Below are positions 32,114 through 41,491 of a stretch of 64,000 nucleotides of DNA, in pieces. Position 1 is the first letter of the stretch; each line of letters opens with the position of its first letter. Both the position numbers and the translations under genes were made by a program. Where the stretch lies: the NCBI GenBank assembly GCA_963803245.1, contig CAWDLI010000004.1:124001-188000 (forward strand), given 5' to 3'. Source of the DNA: JACVRW01 sp963803245 (GTDB lineage: Bacteria; Actinomycetota; Thermoleophilia; Solirubrobacterales; Thermoleophilaceae). The notes under the pieces are model-generated. The model saw only the letters and a program-made list of their open reading frames with translations, had not been told where the DNA came from and did no database searches.

Positions 32114-34552
32114 TCAGGGAGCGTGGTCCGTCGGGGTGAGCGCCGCCCCGAGCATGCCCTGTCCCTGGTGGAGCCCGTCGTCGGAGCGCGGCCAGTCCTT
32201 GCGGGAGCGCCCGGCGCGCGGCTCGCGGCCCGGTGGAGGAGAGGGTGGGGGCTCGTCCTCGTCGTGACGCGGTATCGGCAGGTGCACCGTGCCGTTCCCG
32301 TCGAGGGTCACCTCCTCGTCCCAGTGCGCGAAGCGCAGCGAGTCGCCCTGCGGGAGCGAGTACGAGGTCTCGTCCGGCGCGATCTCCACACGCAGGACGC
32401 TGCCGCGCACCTCGAGCGAGAAGCGCAGCCGCTCGATCCCGGCGGGCAGGCGCGGGCGGAAGCTGAGCCGGCCGTTGTAGTCGCGGACGCCTCCGAACCC
32501 GGTGACCGCGGCCAGCACGGCGCCGGCGAGCGAGGCCATGTGCAGGCCGTCGCCGGTGTTGTGCGCCAGGTCCTCCAGGTCCATGCGCGCCGCCTCCTCG
32601 AGGTAATCGCGCGCGAGGGCGAGGTGGCCCACCTCGGCCGCGAGCACGGACTGGGTGCAGGCCGACAGCGAGGAGTCGCGCACCGTGAGGCGCTCGTAGT
32701 AGTCGAAGTTCGCCTGCTTCTGCTCGCGCGTGAAGGCGTCGCCCCGCCAGTGCATGGCGAGCACCAGATCGGCCTGCTTGACCACCTGCTTGCGGTAGAG
32801 CTGGAAGTAGGGGTAGTGCAGTAGCAGCGGATACTTGTCAGGCGGGGTGTCCTCGAAGTCCCAGCGCTGGTGCTCGAGGAAGTCCTGGTCCTGCGGGTGC
32901 AGCCCGCGCTCCTCGTCGAAGGGCACGAACATCGCGTCGGCCGCGCGCTCCCACTCGCGGCGCTCACCGTCGTCCACGCCCAGCCTGGCCGCGGTCTCGG
33001 GATGGCGCCCGGTCGCCTCCACCGCCGAGCGGAAGTTCAGCTGCGCCATCAGGTTCGTGTAGACGTTGTTGTCCACGATCGCCGAGTACTCGTCGGGGCC
33101 GGTCACGCCGTCGATCCGGAAGTCGCCGCGCTGGTCGTGATAGCCGAGGCTCGCCCACAGGCGCGCGCTCTCCACGAGCAGCTCGCAGCCGGTGCGCTCC
33201 TCGAACTCGAGGTCGCCGGTGACCACCACGTAGCGCCGTACCGCCGCGGCCACGGCGGCGTTCACGTGGAAGGCCGCGGTGCCCGCCGGCCAGTATCCGG
33301 AGCACTCCTCACCGCGGATCGTGCGCCAGGGCAGCGCCGCTCCGCGTAGGCCGAGCTGGCGGGCGCGCTCGCGCGCCGAGTCGAGCGTGGAGTGACGCCA
33401 CTCGAGCGCGCTGCGCACCGTGCGCGGCGCGGTGAACGTGAGGACGGGCAGCACGAAGCTCTCGGTGTCCCAGAACGCATGGCCGTCGTAGCCGCTGCCG
33501 GTGAGCCCCTTGGCGGGAATCGCCCGGCCCTCGTTGCGCACGGCCGCCTGGAAGATGTGGAACATCGCGAAGCGCAGGGCCTGCTGCAGTCCGTCGTCGC
33601 CCTCGACCTCGATGTCGGCGCGCTGCCAGTAGCGGTCGAGCGCCTTGCGCTGCGCCTCGGCGAGGCCCTTGAAGCCCTCCGCCAGGCCGCTCTCGAGGCT
33701 CGCGTCGACCTGATCGCGGAGCCAGTCCACGCTCTGCTGGGAGGACCAGTGGTACGCCATCAGCTTGAACAGGCGCAGCGGCCGGCCCGGCTCCAGCTCG
33801 GCGGACAGCGTCACGCGCCCGAGGTCCGGCTCCGACTGGGTGAGCGTGCTCACCTCGCCATGGTGCTCGACGACGTGCTCGATGCCCGACGCCATGACCA
33901 GGTTCGAGCGCTTGGTCTCGTGGCCGAGCACCACGCGCAGGCCGTGATCCACCGACAGGAGCGAGCGCAGCACGTCGGGGAGCGCCTTGCCCTGGCGCGG
34001 GTCCTCGGCCTGGGCGGCGTCCACCTTGTTCGCCTGCAGGTTCGACTGGATGGCGATGCGGATCGGCCGGTCCACGGCCTCCACCTCGTACTCGATGGCC
34101 GCCAGGCTGCGAAGGGAGAAGGACACCAGCCGCCTGGTCGTGAGCTTCACCTCGTGGCCGGAGGCAGCGCGCCAGTGGAGGTGGCGCTCGAGCAGGCCGC
34201 TCCTGAAGTCGAGCCTGCGCTCGTGATGGAGCACCTCCCCGCGGTGCACGTCGAGCGGCTCGTCCTCGACCTGCAGGCGGATGATCTTGCCGTCGGTCAC
34301 GTTCACCACCGACTGGCCGTCCTCGGCGAACCCGTACCCGCGCTCGCCGTACTCGAGCGGGTAGGACTCGTAGAAGCCGTTCAGGTAGGTGCCGCTGAGC
34401 CCCGCGGGCTCCCCCTCGTCGAGGTTCCCGCGCAGCCCGATGTGGCCATTCGACAGGGCGAACAGGGACTCGGCCTGGGCGAGGCGGTCGATGTCCACCC
34501 CCTGCTCGACCAGCGCCCAGGGCTCGACGGGGTGCCGCGAGCTGTCGGTCAT
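32114..34552 (-). CDS. Glycoside hydrolase family 65 disaccharide phosphorylase
   Basis: 812 residues from ATG 34552. GH65 architecture: N-terminal beta-sandwich (AESLFALSNGHIGLRGNLDEG), then an (alpha/alpha)6 barrel with AKGLTGSGYDGHAFWDTE, the acid glutamate in GVTGPDEYSAIVDNNVYT, and a phosphate-binding area near HNTGDGLHMASLAGA. Members phosphorolyse maltose, trehalose, kojibiose or nigerose with inversion and release beta-glucose-1-phosphate. The next gene is a beta-phosphoglucomutase-like HAD protein, and the starts and stops overlap (ATGA). The exact disaccharide is not determined. Confidence 0.93.
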   Translation of the reverse strand: MTDSSRHPVEPWALVEQGVDIDRLAQAESLFALSNGHIGLRGNLDEGEPAGLSGTYLNGFYESYPLEYGERGYGFAEDGQSVVNVTDGKIIRLQVEDEPLDVHRGEVLHHERRLDFRSGLLERHLHWRAASGHEVKLTTRRLVSFSLRSLAAIEYEVEAVDRPIRIAIQSNLQANKVDAAQAEDPRQGKALPDVLRSLLSVDHGLRVVLGHETKRSNLVMASGIEHVVEHHGEVSTLTQSEPDLGRVTLSAELEPGRPLRLFKLMAYHWSSQQSVDWLRDQVDASLESGLAEGFKGLAEAQRKALDRYWQRADIEVEGDDGLQQALRFAMFHIFQAAVRNEGRAIPAKGLTGSGYDGHAFWDTESFVLPVLTFTAPRTVRSALEWRHSTLDSARERARQLGLRGAALPWRTIRGEECSGYWPAGTAAFHVNAAVAAAVRRYVVVTGDLEFEERTGCELLVESARLWASLGYHDQRGDFRIDGVTGPDEYSAIVDNNVYTNLMAQLNFRSAVEATGRHPETAARLGVDDGERREWERAADAMFVPFDEERGLHPQDQDFLEHQRWDFEDTPPDKYPLLLHYPYFQLYRKQVVKQADLVLAMHWRGDAFTREQKQANFDYYERLTVRDSSLSACTQSVLAAEVGHLALARDYLEEAARMDLEDLAHNTGDGLHMASLAGAVLAAVTGFGGVRDYNGRLSFRPRLPAGIERLRFSLEVRGSVLRVEIAPDETSYSLPQGDSLRFAHWDEEVTLDGNGTVHLPIPRHDEDEPPPSPPPGREPRAGRSRKDWPRSDDGLHQGQGMLGAALTPTDHAP

Positions 34553-35271
34553 TCCACGAGCTCCGCGAGGTCGCTCACGACGATGTCGGCGCCGTGCTCC
34601 AGCAGCGCCTCGGGGTTTCCGTGCCGGTCGACGCCGACCACGAGACCGAACCCTCCGGCCCGGCCTGCACCGACGCCTGCCAGCGCGTCCTCGAACACGG
34701 CTCCCGCCGCCGGGGCCACGCCGAGCAACTCGGCTCCGCGCAGGAACGAGTCGGGAGCGGGCTTGCCTTTCAGATGCTCGCGCGCGATGACCACGCCGTC
34801 CACGCGCGCGTCGAACAGGTCGCTGATCCCCGCCGACTCGAGTATCTGCTCGGTGTTCGCGCTGGAGGACACAACCGCAATCTTCAACCCGGCACGCCGC
34901 GCTTCCTTCACGAAGCGCACCGATCCCTCGTAGACGACCACGCCCTCCTCGGCGATCAGCCGCTGCACGAGCTCGTTCTTGCGGTTGCCAACGCCGGCCA
35001 CCGTCTCCGCTTCGGCGGGATCGTCCGGAGTCCCTTCCGGGAGCACGATCCCGCGCGAAGCCAGGAAGTCGCGTACGCCGTCGTACCGGGTCTTGCCGTC
35101 CACGTACGCCTTGTAGTCCGCATCGATGTCGAACGGGGGCTGGCCGCCGCGGCGCTCGAGGAACTCGTCGAAGGTCTTCTTCCACGCGCGCGAGTGTGTG
35201 GAGGCGGTGTCGGTGAGCACCCCGTCCATGTCCAGGAGGCAGGCCTTGATGCTGTCGGGCAGACGAAGCAA
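34549..35271 (-). CDS. Beta-phosphoglucomutase-type HAD family hydrolase
   Basis: 240 residues. HAD motif I is LLDMDGVLTDT, motif II is VVSSS, the lysine is in LKGKPAPDSF, and motif IV is AVFEDALAGVGAGRAGG. The cap after motif I is helical, as in beta-PGM. It probably isomerises beta-glucose-1-phosphate from the GH65 enzyme to glucose-6-phosphate, which feeds glycolysis. Its stop overlaps the start of the GH65 gene as ATGA, so the two are coupled. Confidence 0.92.
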   Translation of the reverse strand: MLRLPDSIKACLLDMDGVLTDTASTHSRAWKKTFDEFLERRGGQPPFDIDADYKAYVDGKTRYDGVRDFLASRGIVLPEGTPDDPAEAETVAGVGNRKNELVQRLIAEEGVVVYEGSVRFVKEARRAGLKIAVVSSSANTEQILESAGISDLFDARVDGVVIAREHLKGKPAPDSFLRGAELLGVAPAAGAVFEDALAGVGAGRAGGFGLVVGVDRHGNPEALLEHGADIVVSDLAELVE

Positions 35272-35302
35272 GACCGGAAGCCTGGCAGACGAGACAGACC
35301 GC

Positions 35303-35308
35303 TATCGT
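35303..35308 (+). promoter_or_regulatory. -10 element of a leaderless promoter for the asparaginase gene
   Basis: TATCGT with eight bases to GTG 35317. It sits in the 45-base gap between the divergent HAD and asparaginase genes. Confidence 0.4.
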
Positions 35309-35316
35309 CGCCCTTC

Positions 35317-36327
35317 GTGGCGGCCGCGTCCGGAGTGCCCAACGCCCGCAAGGTCCTCGTTCTGGCGGCCGGCGGCACCATCTCGATGAAGGGCGAGCTC
35401 GAAGGCGAGGGCGAGGGCGCCGTGCCGGCGCTCGACGGCGAGGGTCTCGTGGATGCCGTGGGCGGGCTGTCCGCCTTCGGCGGCGTGGAGGGCCGCACGG
35501 TCGTGAACAAGCCGAGCGCGCACCTCACGCTCGACGACCAGCTCAACGTCTGCCGGCAGGCGCGCGACATCGCGCGACGGGGCACCGGGGTGGTGGTGAC
35601 CCACGGCACGGACACGCTCGAGGAGACCGCGATGCTCTGCGACATCCTCCACGACGCCGAGGCCCCGATCGTCTTCACCGGGGCGATCCGGCCCGCCTCG
35701 GCGCCGGGCGCGGACGGGCCGGCGAACCTGCTCGACGCCGTGAGCGTGGCGGCGAGCGCCGAGGCATCCGGCATGGGGGTTCTCGTCTGCTTCGGCGGCG
35801 AGGTGCACCACGCCCGCTGCGTCCGCAAGACGGACACGGTGTCGCTCGTGGCGTTCTCCTCGCCCCAGACCGGTTTGCTCGGCCGCGTGACCGAGGCGCA
35901 TCCGATCATCTGGTCGCGGATCCCGCGCAACCCGCCGCTCGATCCCCCCGACCTCGACCGCAACGTGCTGATCGTGCCCACGGTCGCCGGCGACGACGGG
36001 ACGCTCGCGCGTGCGGCGCTGAGCACGAATCCCGACGGCGTGGTGATCGGCACGCTCGGGGCCGGGCACCTCGCGCCGCCCGTGCTCAAGCTGTGGGCCG
36101 AGGCCGCCGAGAGCATCCCGATCGTGGCCTACTGCCGCCCCGAGCGCGGGGTGATCCTCTCCTCCACCTACGGCTACGCCGGCTCGGAGCGCGAGCTGCG
36201 CGTGACCGGCCTGATCCCGGCCGGGTTCCTGTCCCCGCAGGCGGCCCGGATGAAGCTGCTGGCGGCCCTGGCCTCCGGCCTCTCGATCGAAGAGGTGCGC
36301 TGGGCCTTCCGCCAGGACGACGGCTGA
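35317..36327 (+). CDS. L-asparaginase (type I/II family)
   Basis: 336 residues from GTG 35317; starting at the downstream ATG would cut off the first active-site motif. The two threonine sites are LAAGGTISMKG near residue 20 and VVTHGTDTLEETAML, with FTGAIRP and DGPANLLDAV conserved as well. It converts asparagine to aspartate and ammonia; with no signal peptide it is likely cytoplasmic. TATCGT at 35303-35308 supports a leaderless start. Confidence 0.92.
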   Translation: MAAASGVPNARKVLVLAAGGTISMKGELEGEGEGAVPALDGEGLVDAVGGLSAFGGVEGRTVVNKPSAHLTLDDQLNVCRQARDIARRGTGVVVTHGTDTLEETAMLCDILHDAEAPIVFTGAIRPASAPGADGPANLLDAVSVAASAEASGMGVLVCFGGEVHHARCVRKTDTVSLVAFSSPQTGLLGRVTEAHPIIWSRIPRNPPLDPPDLDRNVLIVPTVAGDDGTLARAALSTNPDGVVIGTLGAGHLAPPVLKLWAEAAESIPIVAYCRPERGVILSSTYGYAGSERELRVTGLIPAGFLSPQAARMKLLAALASGLSIEEVRWAFRQDDG

Positions 36328-36334
36328 CGGCCCG

Positions 36335-38116
36335 TCAGCGAGCCAGGGCCCCAACGACCTCCTGCCACCAGGAGTGCTCGGAGGCCTGCAGGTCGCCGCT
36401 CAGCCGGCGCCGGGCATAGCGCTGGATCTGCGCGGCGGCACCCACGGCGAGGGACGGGCCCGTGATCGCGTAGCGCCCGTCGTCGAGCAGCACGAGACCC
36501 CCGGGCCGGTCGCGGCGCGTGCGCAGGTGCCGGATCACCCGGCAGCCCTCGATCTCCTCCGGGTAGGCGGGACTCCCGTCGCGCTCCTCCCAGGGACGGG
36601 TGGAGAAGATGACCGCACCGCTCCGCACCTGCGGGCGCCGCGCCTGCTCCACCTCGAAGGGACCGTCGCGCCAGCGCTCCATCAGCGCGGGAAACTGGCG
36701 CGCCACCTCCTTGCGCACGAGCACGTGCAGCCGGTCGCCCGCCTCGATCTGCGTCGAGCCTCGCGGCGGGATCGCCTCACCGCGCCTGACGATCACGTTC
36801 AGCAGCGCGTCGCGCGGCATCCCGAGCTCGCGCACGAAGTGCCCGACGATCGCGTCCGAGTCGACCACCGGGAACTCCACCACCTCGGCGCCCAGCCGGC
36901 GGATCGTGCCGGTGTCGGCGATCGGCCTCGGTAGGGCCGGCTCGTCGGTCGTCAGTCCGAGCGCCTTGGCGAGCGGCTCGAAGGTGCTGCCCTGGAGCGC
37001 GGTCGAGAGCACCACCGCGAAGAAGGCGATGTTGAAGAACTCGAGGCTTCGGGGCACGTCCTCGATCACCGCGAAGGTGGCGAGCACGACGGGCACGCCG
37101 CCGCGGAGGCCGGCCCACCCCAATGCGATGCGCTCAGCGCCGCTGAAGCCCTGGAAGATCGTGGCCGCCACCGTCGCCAGGGGCCGGGCGACGAACATCA
37201 TCACCAGCGCGAGCACGGTGCCCTCGAGCCAGACGTCGTCGAGCTGGCTCGGGAAGACGAGCAGGCCGAGAGTGAGGAACAGGCCGATCTGCGCGACCCA
37301 CGCGAAGCCTTGGTGGAACACGGTGATGGTGTTGCGCGCGGGGATGGTGGCGCTGCCGAGCACGAGCCCGGCGAGGTACACGGCCAGGAAGCCAGAGCCG
37401 TGGAGGCTGTCGGCGGCGCCGAACGCGAGGGCGGCGGCGGCCATGGAGGCGACCGGGTAGAGGCCCCCGGTGGCGAAGTTCACTCGCCGGAAGGCCCACG
37501 CGGCGGCGAACCCCACGGCAAGGCCCACCGCCACCCCGATCGAGATCTGCCTGATGAATAGGGCCGCCATGTCGAGCACGCCGTAGTCCGGCTGCTGAAT
37601 CCACTCGATGAACCCGATCACCAGCAGGATCGCCACCGGGTCGTTGAAGCCGGCCTCGGCCTCGAGCGTCCGGGCCAGACGGCGGCGAAGCGTGGATCCG
37701 CGCAGCAGCGCGAAGATGGCCGCGCCGTCCGTGACCGAGAGGATCGCCCCGAGAAGCAGCCCCTCGAGCGTGGAGAGATCGAACAGCCAGACGCCCGCCG
37801 CCCCGATGATCGCGGCGGTGACGGTGGTGCCCACCAGGGCCAGCGACAGCCCCGGGCGCAGCACCGGCCGGATCTCCGAGAAGCCCGCCACCAGTCCGCC
37901 CTCGAACAGGATCGCCGCGAGGGCGATGATCCCGATGCGGCGGGCCAGCTCGTAGTCGTACAGGTCGATCCAGTCGAGACCGTCCGACCCGAGGAGCATT
38001 CCGAGGCCCAGGAAGAGCAGTAGGCCCGGCACCCGCAGGCGGCCCGCGAGCAGGGCCGCGGCGAGCCCCGCGGCCAGCAGCGCCCCAGCGACCAGGATGA
38101 GCTCTCCGTCGCTCAT
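36335..38116 (-). CDS. Potassium/proton antiporter, CPA1 (NhaP2/CvrA-like) with TrkA-C domain
   Basis: 593 residues. About twelve membrane helices with the transport motifs AILSVTDGAAIFALL and EAEAGFNDPVAILL, WAGLRGGVPVVLATF. These are followed by a cytoplasmic TrkA-C/RCK-like domain (IVGHFVRELGMPRDALLNVIVRRG, STQIEAGDRLHVLVRK) that may regulate it by nucleotide. The SVTDGAA site usually reads STDAAA; glycine replaces alanine. It should export K+ for H+. It is divergent from the MBOAT gene. Confidence 0.9.
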   Translation of the reverse strand: MSDGELILVAGALLAAGLAAALLAGRLRVPGLLLFLGLGMLLGSDGLDWIDLYDYELARRIGIIALAAILFEGGLVAGFSEIRPVLRPGLSLALVGTTVTAAIIGAAGVWLFDLSTLEGLLLGAILSVTDGAAIFALLRGSTLRRRLARTLEAEAGFNDPVAILLVIGFIEWIQQPDYGVLDMAALFIRQISIGVAVGLAVGFAAAWAFRRVNFATGGLYPVASMAAAALAFGAADSLHGSGFLAVYLAGLVLGSATIPARNTITVFHQGFAWVAQIGLFLTLGLLVFPSQLDDVWLEGTVLALVMMFVARPLATVAATIFQGFSGAERIALGWAGLRGGVPVVLATFAVIEDVPRSLEFFNIAFFAVVLSTALQGSTFEPLAKALGLTTDEPALPRPIADTGTIRRLGAEVVEFPVVDSDAIVGHFVRELGMPRDALLNVIVRRGEAIPPRGSTQIEAGDRLHVLVRKEVARQFPALMERWRDGPFEVEQARRPQVRSGAVIFSTRPWEERDGSPAYPEEIEGCRVIRHLRTRRDRPGGLVLLDDGRYAITGPSLAVGAAAQIQRYARRRLSGDLQASEHSWWQEVVGALAR

Positions 38117-38150
38117 CTTTCAGCCGAGTCCCGGGGCACGCAGCCATGAG

Positions 38151-38166
38151 CTTGCCAGAAGGCAAG
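38151..38166. promoter_or_regulatory. Palindrome between the antiporter and MBOAT genes
   Basis: CTTGCC-AGAA-GGCAAG: six-bp perfect inverted repeat in the 66-base divergent gap, 17 bases before the MBOAT start. It could be a regulator site or a small RNA hairpin. Confidence 0.3.
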
Positions 38167-38182
38167 TCCAGATTGCCGCTGA

Positions 38183-39595
38183 ATGATGGCTCAGGTGAGC
38201 TTTCCGACGATCGAGTTTGCGGCCTTCTTCCTGGTCGTGTTCGTCTTTTCCTGGCTGTTCATGCCGCATCCGCGGCTATGGCGGCCATTCATCCTGGTCG
38301 TCTCGTACTTCTTCTACGGCTGGGTCGATCCGCGCTGGGTGCTGCTCCTCGTGGGCTCGAGCGTCGTGAACACCTTCGCGGCGCAGGTGATCGCGCGCAC
38401 GCCGTCGGACAAGGTGCGCAAGCGAGCTCTGGTGGCCGCGATCGTGTTCGACGTCGGTCTGCTCGCCGTCTTCAAGTACCTCGAGTTCTTCGTCGACTCG
38501 ATGAACGACGCGCTCGACGGAGTGGGCCTGGGCTCGCCGCTGCCGCTGCTCCAGGTGGTGCTCCCGATCGGGATCTCGTTCTTCACGTTCCAGGCGATCT
38601 CGTACGTGGTGGACGTCTACCGCCGCGAGACGCCGGCGGCCTCCCTCGGGGACGTAGCGATCCTCCAGGCGTTCTTCCCCCACCTCGTGGCCGGCCCGAT
38701 CGTGCGCGCCAACGAGCTCATCCCCCAGCTCCGAGTGCCGCGCGACCCGCGCGCGGTGCTCGCCGGGCCGGCGCTCCTCCTGATCGTCGGCGGACTCGTC
38801 AAGAAAACCGTCGTCGCGGACGAGCTCGCGCGGCGGATCGTGGACCCGGTGTTCAACGATCCGCTCGGGCACTCCGGCCCCGAGACGCTGCTCGCGATCT
38901 ACGGCTTCGCGGGCCAGATCTACTGCGACTTCTCCGGGTACACCGACATGGCCATCGGCCTGGCGCTGCTGCTCGGCTTCCGCCTCCCCCAGAACTTCGA
39001 CCGGCCTTACACCGCCACCAGCCTGCGCCAGTTCTGGCACCGCTGGCACATGACGCTGTCGCGCTGGCTGCGCGACTACCTCTACATACCGCTCGGCGGC
39101 AACCGCGGCGGGCCTCGGCGCACCTACCGGAACCTGATGCTGACGATGCTGCTCGGCGGGCTCTGGCACGGGGCGTCGTGGACGTTCGTCGTGTGGGGCG
39201 CGATTCACGGCTGTGCGCTCTCGGTCGAGCGCTGGCTGCGCGACCGGCTCGGCTCGGAGCGGATACCGGCGCTGGTGGGCTGGCTCATCACCTTCAACGT
39301 GGTGTGTCTCGCCTGGGTGTTCTTCCGGGCCCCCGATCTCGACCGCGCCTTCGAGGTACTCGGCCAGGTGGGCGCGTCGGGCCCGTCGCCGCTCGTGACG
39401 CTCCCGGTGGTGTTCCTCGCGGTCGCGGCGGTGGCGGTGCAGACTGTGCCGCCGGGCTGGTGGCGCACGGCCGAGGCCTGGCTGGTGGCGCGGCCGGCCG
39501 TGGCCCAGGGTGTGGCGCTCGGCCTGCTGGTCGTGGCGGCCGACTCCGCCGTGGGACAGCAGGGCGTGGCCCCGTTCATCTACTACCGGTTCTGA
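38183..39595 (+). CDS. MBOAT family O-acyltransferase (AlgI-like)
   Basis: 470 residues from ATG 38183. About twelve membrane helices. MBOAT features include FFYGWVDPRW, GISFFTFQAISYVVDVYR, FFPHLVAGPIVR, FWHRWHMTLSRWLRDYLYIP and the catalytic histidine in LLGGLWHGASWTF. AlgI-type proteins pass acyl, usually acetyl, groups across the membrane to exported polysaccharides or wall polymers. The next gene is an SGNH-family protein two bases away, the usual partner that completes O-acylation. Confidence 0.93.
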   Translation: MMAQVSFPTIEFAAFFLVVFVFSWLFMPHPRLWRPFILVVSYFFYGWVDPRWVLLLVGSSVVNTFAAQVIARTPSDKVRKRALVAAIVFDVGLLAVFKYLEFFVDSMNDALDGVGLGSPLPLLQVVLPIGISFFTFQAISYVVDVYRRETPAASLGDVAILQAFFPHLVAGPIVRANELIPQLRVPRDPRAVLAGPALLLIVGGLVKKTVVADELARRIVDPVFNDPLGHSGPETLLAIYGFAGQIYCDFSGYTDMAIGLALLLGFRLPQNFDRPYTATSLRQFWHRWHMTLSRWLRDYLYIPLGGNRGGPRRTYRNLMLTMLLGGLWHGASWTFVVWGAIHGCALSVERWLRDRLGSERIPALVGWLITFNVVCLAWVFFRAPDLDRAFEVLGQVGASGPSPLVTLPVVFLAVAAVAVQTVPPGWWRTAEAWLVARPAVAQGVALGLLVVAADSAVGQQGVAPFIYYRF

Positions 39596-39597
39596 CC

Positions 39598-40572
39598 ATG
39601 TGGCTCCAAGACGACAAGAACCTCTCGATGCCGGCGGGCCGGGTGCTCGTGGTGCTGGTGGTTGCGCTCGCGGTGGCCACCCTCCTCAACACGGAGGCGA
39701 TCGTTCGCGCCGGCGAGGGGATGAAGGACGGGCCCACACGCGACGTCGTCCTGTCGGTGGGCCGCCCGCTCGACGACGCGGCGGGCGCGATCGGGCTGCA
39801 CCTGCCGCGGGAGGGGCTCGACCTGGCCTTCGGCCAGGACCCGAAGACCGCGTCCGGCACCGAGCTCGAGCGCGGATCGACCGCGATCCTGCGGCGCCGC
39901 CGCCCCGCCGTGGTCACCCACTACCGCCAGCCGACCCCATCGCGGCCGCTCCGTGTGCTCGTCACGGGCGACTCACAGGCCGAGTTCGTGGGCCAGCGGC
40001 TCGTGGACGTGGCGCCGCGGGGCCTCCTGCGAACGGACGTGGTGGCGCGCAACAGCACCGGCCTGACGCGGCCGGAGTTCTTCAACTGGGAGGTGAACGC
40101 CCGCCAGGAGATAGCCGCGCGGGATCCGGACGCGGTGGTGATGCTGATGGGGGGCAACGACGGCTTCAACGTCACCGTGGACGGCCAGTCCTACGGCCCG
40201 TTCACGCCGGAGTGGGAGACCGAGTACGCCCGTCGCACCGCGGTGGTGATGCGCGAGCTGTCGAGCGGCGGGCGGCGTCCCGTCTATTGGGCCCCATCGC
40301 CCACCGCCCGCGACGAGGAGTTCAACCGGATCTTCCGGATCCAGAACTTCGCCGTGGAACGGGCGGCCCGCGCCGTGCCGGGCGCGCGCTACGTGGACCT
40401 CTACACGACGATCGACGGCGGGCGCTTCCGGGCGATCTCCCGGATCGACGGGCGCCGGGTGATCTCACGACAGGCCGACGGCGTGCATTTCACGCGTGAC
40501 GGCGCGCTCGTGCCGGCGCGGCTGGTGATCCGCGCGATGGCGCGCGACTATCCGGCGCTCGGTTCCCCGTAG
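39598..40572 (+). CDS. SGNH/GDSL-hydrolase family protein (DUF459-like), membrane anchored
   Basis: 324 residues from ATG 39598. An N-terminal membrane helix (MPAGRVLVVLVVALAVATLL) anchors an extracellular SGNH domain with VLVTGDSQAEFV, MLMGGNDGF and ADGVHFTRDG, which supply the Ser, Gly/Asn and Asp-His elements. It begins two bases after the MBOAT gene, so it should work in one operon on O-acyl groups of an exported glycan; it could act as the transferase to the final acceptor or as an esterase. Confidence 0.88.
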   Translation: MWLQDDKNLSMPAGRVLVVLVVALAVATLLNTEAIVRAGEGMKDGPTRDVVLSVGRPLDDAAGAIGLHLPREGLDLAFGQDPKTASGTELERGSTAILRRRRPAVVTHYRQPTPSRPLRVLVTGDSQAEFVGQRLVDVAPRGLLRTDVVARNSTGLTRPEFFNWEVNARQEIAARDPDAVVMLMGGNDGFNVTVDGQSYGPFTPEWETEYARRTAVVMRELSSGGRRPVYWAPSPTARDEEFNRIFRIQNFAVERAARAVPGARYVDLYTTIDGGRFRAISRIDGRRVISRQADGVHFTRDGALVPARLVIRAMARDYPALGSP

Positions 40573-40632
40573 CGGGCGCCGGCCGAGCGCCGCTCCGCGC
40601 GCACGCCGTCGAGGGCTCTGCGGCGCTGGATC

Positions 40633-40798
40633 GCTGGGTGGGGAGCCGGTGTTCTGCGCGTGTCGGCCCGAGTGACCTGTCAGTTCCTCGCGGTATGCGC
40701 GACTAACTCGCACCTCACCCCCGAGCCCGGACGCCGGACGTGACGGGATGCGCCACGAGCACGACGGGCAGGTAACAGGACACAGCTCCCCACCCAGC
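40633..40798 (+). ncRNA. Candidate structured RNA closed by a 14-bp perfect stem
   Basis: In a 310-base gap without genes, GCTGGGTGGGGAGC (40633-40646) is perfectly complementary to GCTCCCCACCCAGC (40785-40798). Inside this stem, GTGTTCTG (40649-40656) pairs CAGGACAC (40776-40783), ACCTGTC (40675-40681) pairs GGCAGGT (40767-40773), and a hairpin joins AGTT/AACT and CGCG/CGCG at 40682-40708. The two inner helices each contain a T-G pair on this strand that would be A-C on the other, which argues for + strand transcription. No family is recognised; the stem-bubble-stem form is somewhat like 6S RNA. Promoter not identified. Confidence 0.4.
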
Positions 40799-40829
40799 TG
40801 AGTAAACGCCGGGGGCGCTTCGCCGCTGT

Positions 40830-40856
40830 GGCACTTTGGTGCCCGTATAGGGCACC
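40830..40856. other. Two mutually exclusive small hairpins after the candidate RNA
   Basis: GGCAC-TTTG-GTGCC at 40830-40843 and GGTGCCC-GTATA-GGGCACC at 40838-40856 share the GGTGCC segment. They lie between the candidate RNA and the 3' end of the minus-strand YqgE-like gene. No U-run follows on either strand. They may act as a terminator for one or both transcripts, or as a switch. Confidence 0.35.
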
Positions 40857-40882
40857 TAGATGACGCAGCGGAGCGCGCCGGC

Positions 40883-41410
40883 TCAGTTGGCCGTGGGATC
40901 GCCGGGCATGGTGGCCACGAGCGAGTAGGCGCCGCCCTTTCGGCGCAGCGCCTCGGACCAGATGTCGCCGTCGCTGAAGGGATCCTCGGCGTCGGCGCGC
41001 TCGACGATCCAGGCGCCCTCGTCGAGCTCGTCGTCGAGCTGGCCCGCGGACCATCCCGCATATCCCGCGTACACCCGCAGCCGCTGGAGCGACGGGCTCG
41101 GCCGGTCGGGATCGAGCGTCCCGAGCGAGCCGGTCACCTGTGTGCCGGCCTCGCTCGGATCGTCGAAGTCGCCGAGGGCGACCACCGAGGCCGGGGCCAC
41201 GGGCCCGCCCACGTACACCGCCTCCTCGGCGCCCGGCAGGGCGGCCAGGGCCGGCACGGCCTCCGCCACGAGGGTCTCGGAGCGGCGGTTGAGGACCACC
41301 CCCATCGCCCCGTCCTCGTCGTGCTCGAGGATCAGGATCACGCTGCGCCGGAAGTAGTCGAAGAGCGACGGCGCGGCGATCAGAAGCTGTCCCTGGAGGC
41401 TCTGGCCCAT
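40883..41410 (-). CDS. YqgE/AlgH family (UPF0301) protein
   Basis: 175 residues from ATG 41410. The family pattern GQLLIAAPSLFDYFRRSVIL, EDGAMGVVLNRRSE, VYVGGPV, RVYAGYAGWSAGQLDDELDEG is clear. The biochemical role is unknown; the protein is cytoplasmic and widespread. It ends near the hairpins at 40830-40856. Confidence 0.93.
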   Translation of the reverse strand: MGQSLQGQLLIAAPSLFDYFRRSVILILEHDEDGAMGVVLNRRSETLVAEAVPALAALPGAEEAVYVGGPVAPASVVALGDFDDPSEAGTQVTGSLGTLDPDRPSPSLQRLRVYAGYAGWSAGQLDDELDEGAWIVERADAEDPFSDGDIWSEALRRKGGAYSLVATMPGDPTAN

Positions 41411-41491
41411 CAGCTTCGATTGTGCCCCAATCCGGCGCGCCGCGCGACGGCAACGTCCAACCCACGGCCCCCGCCCGGCCGCCGCGCCCTG

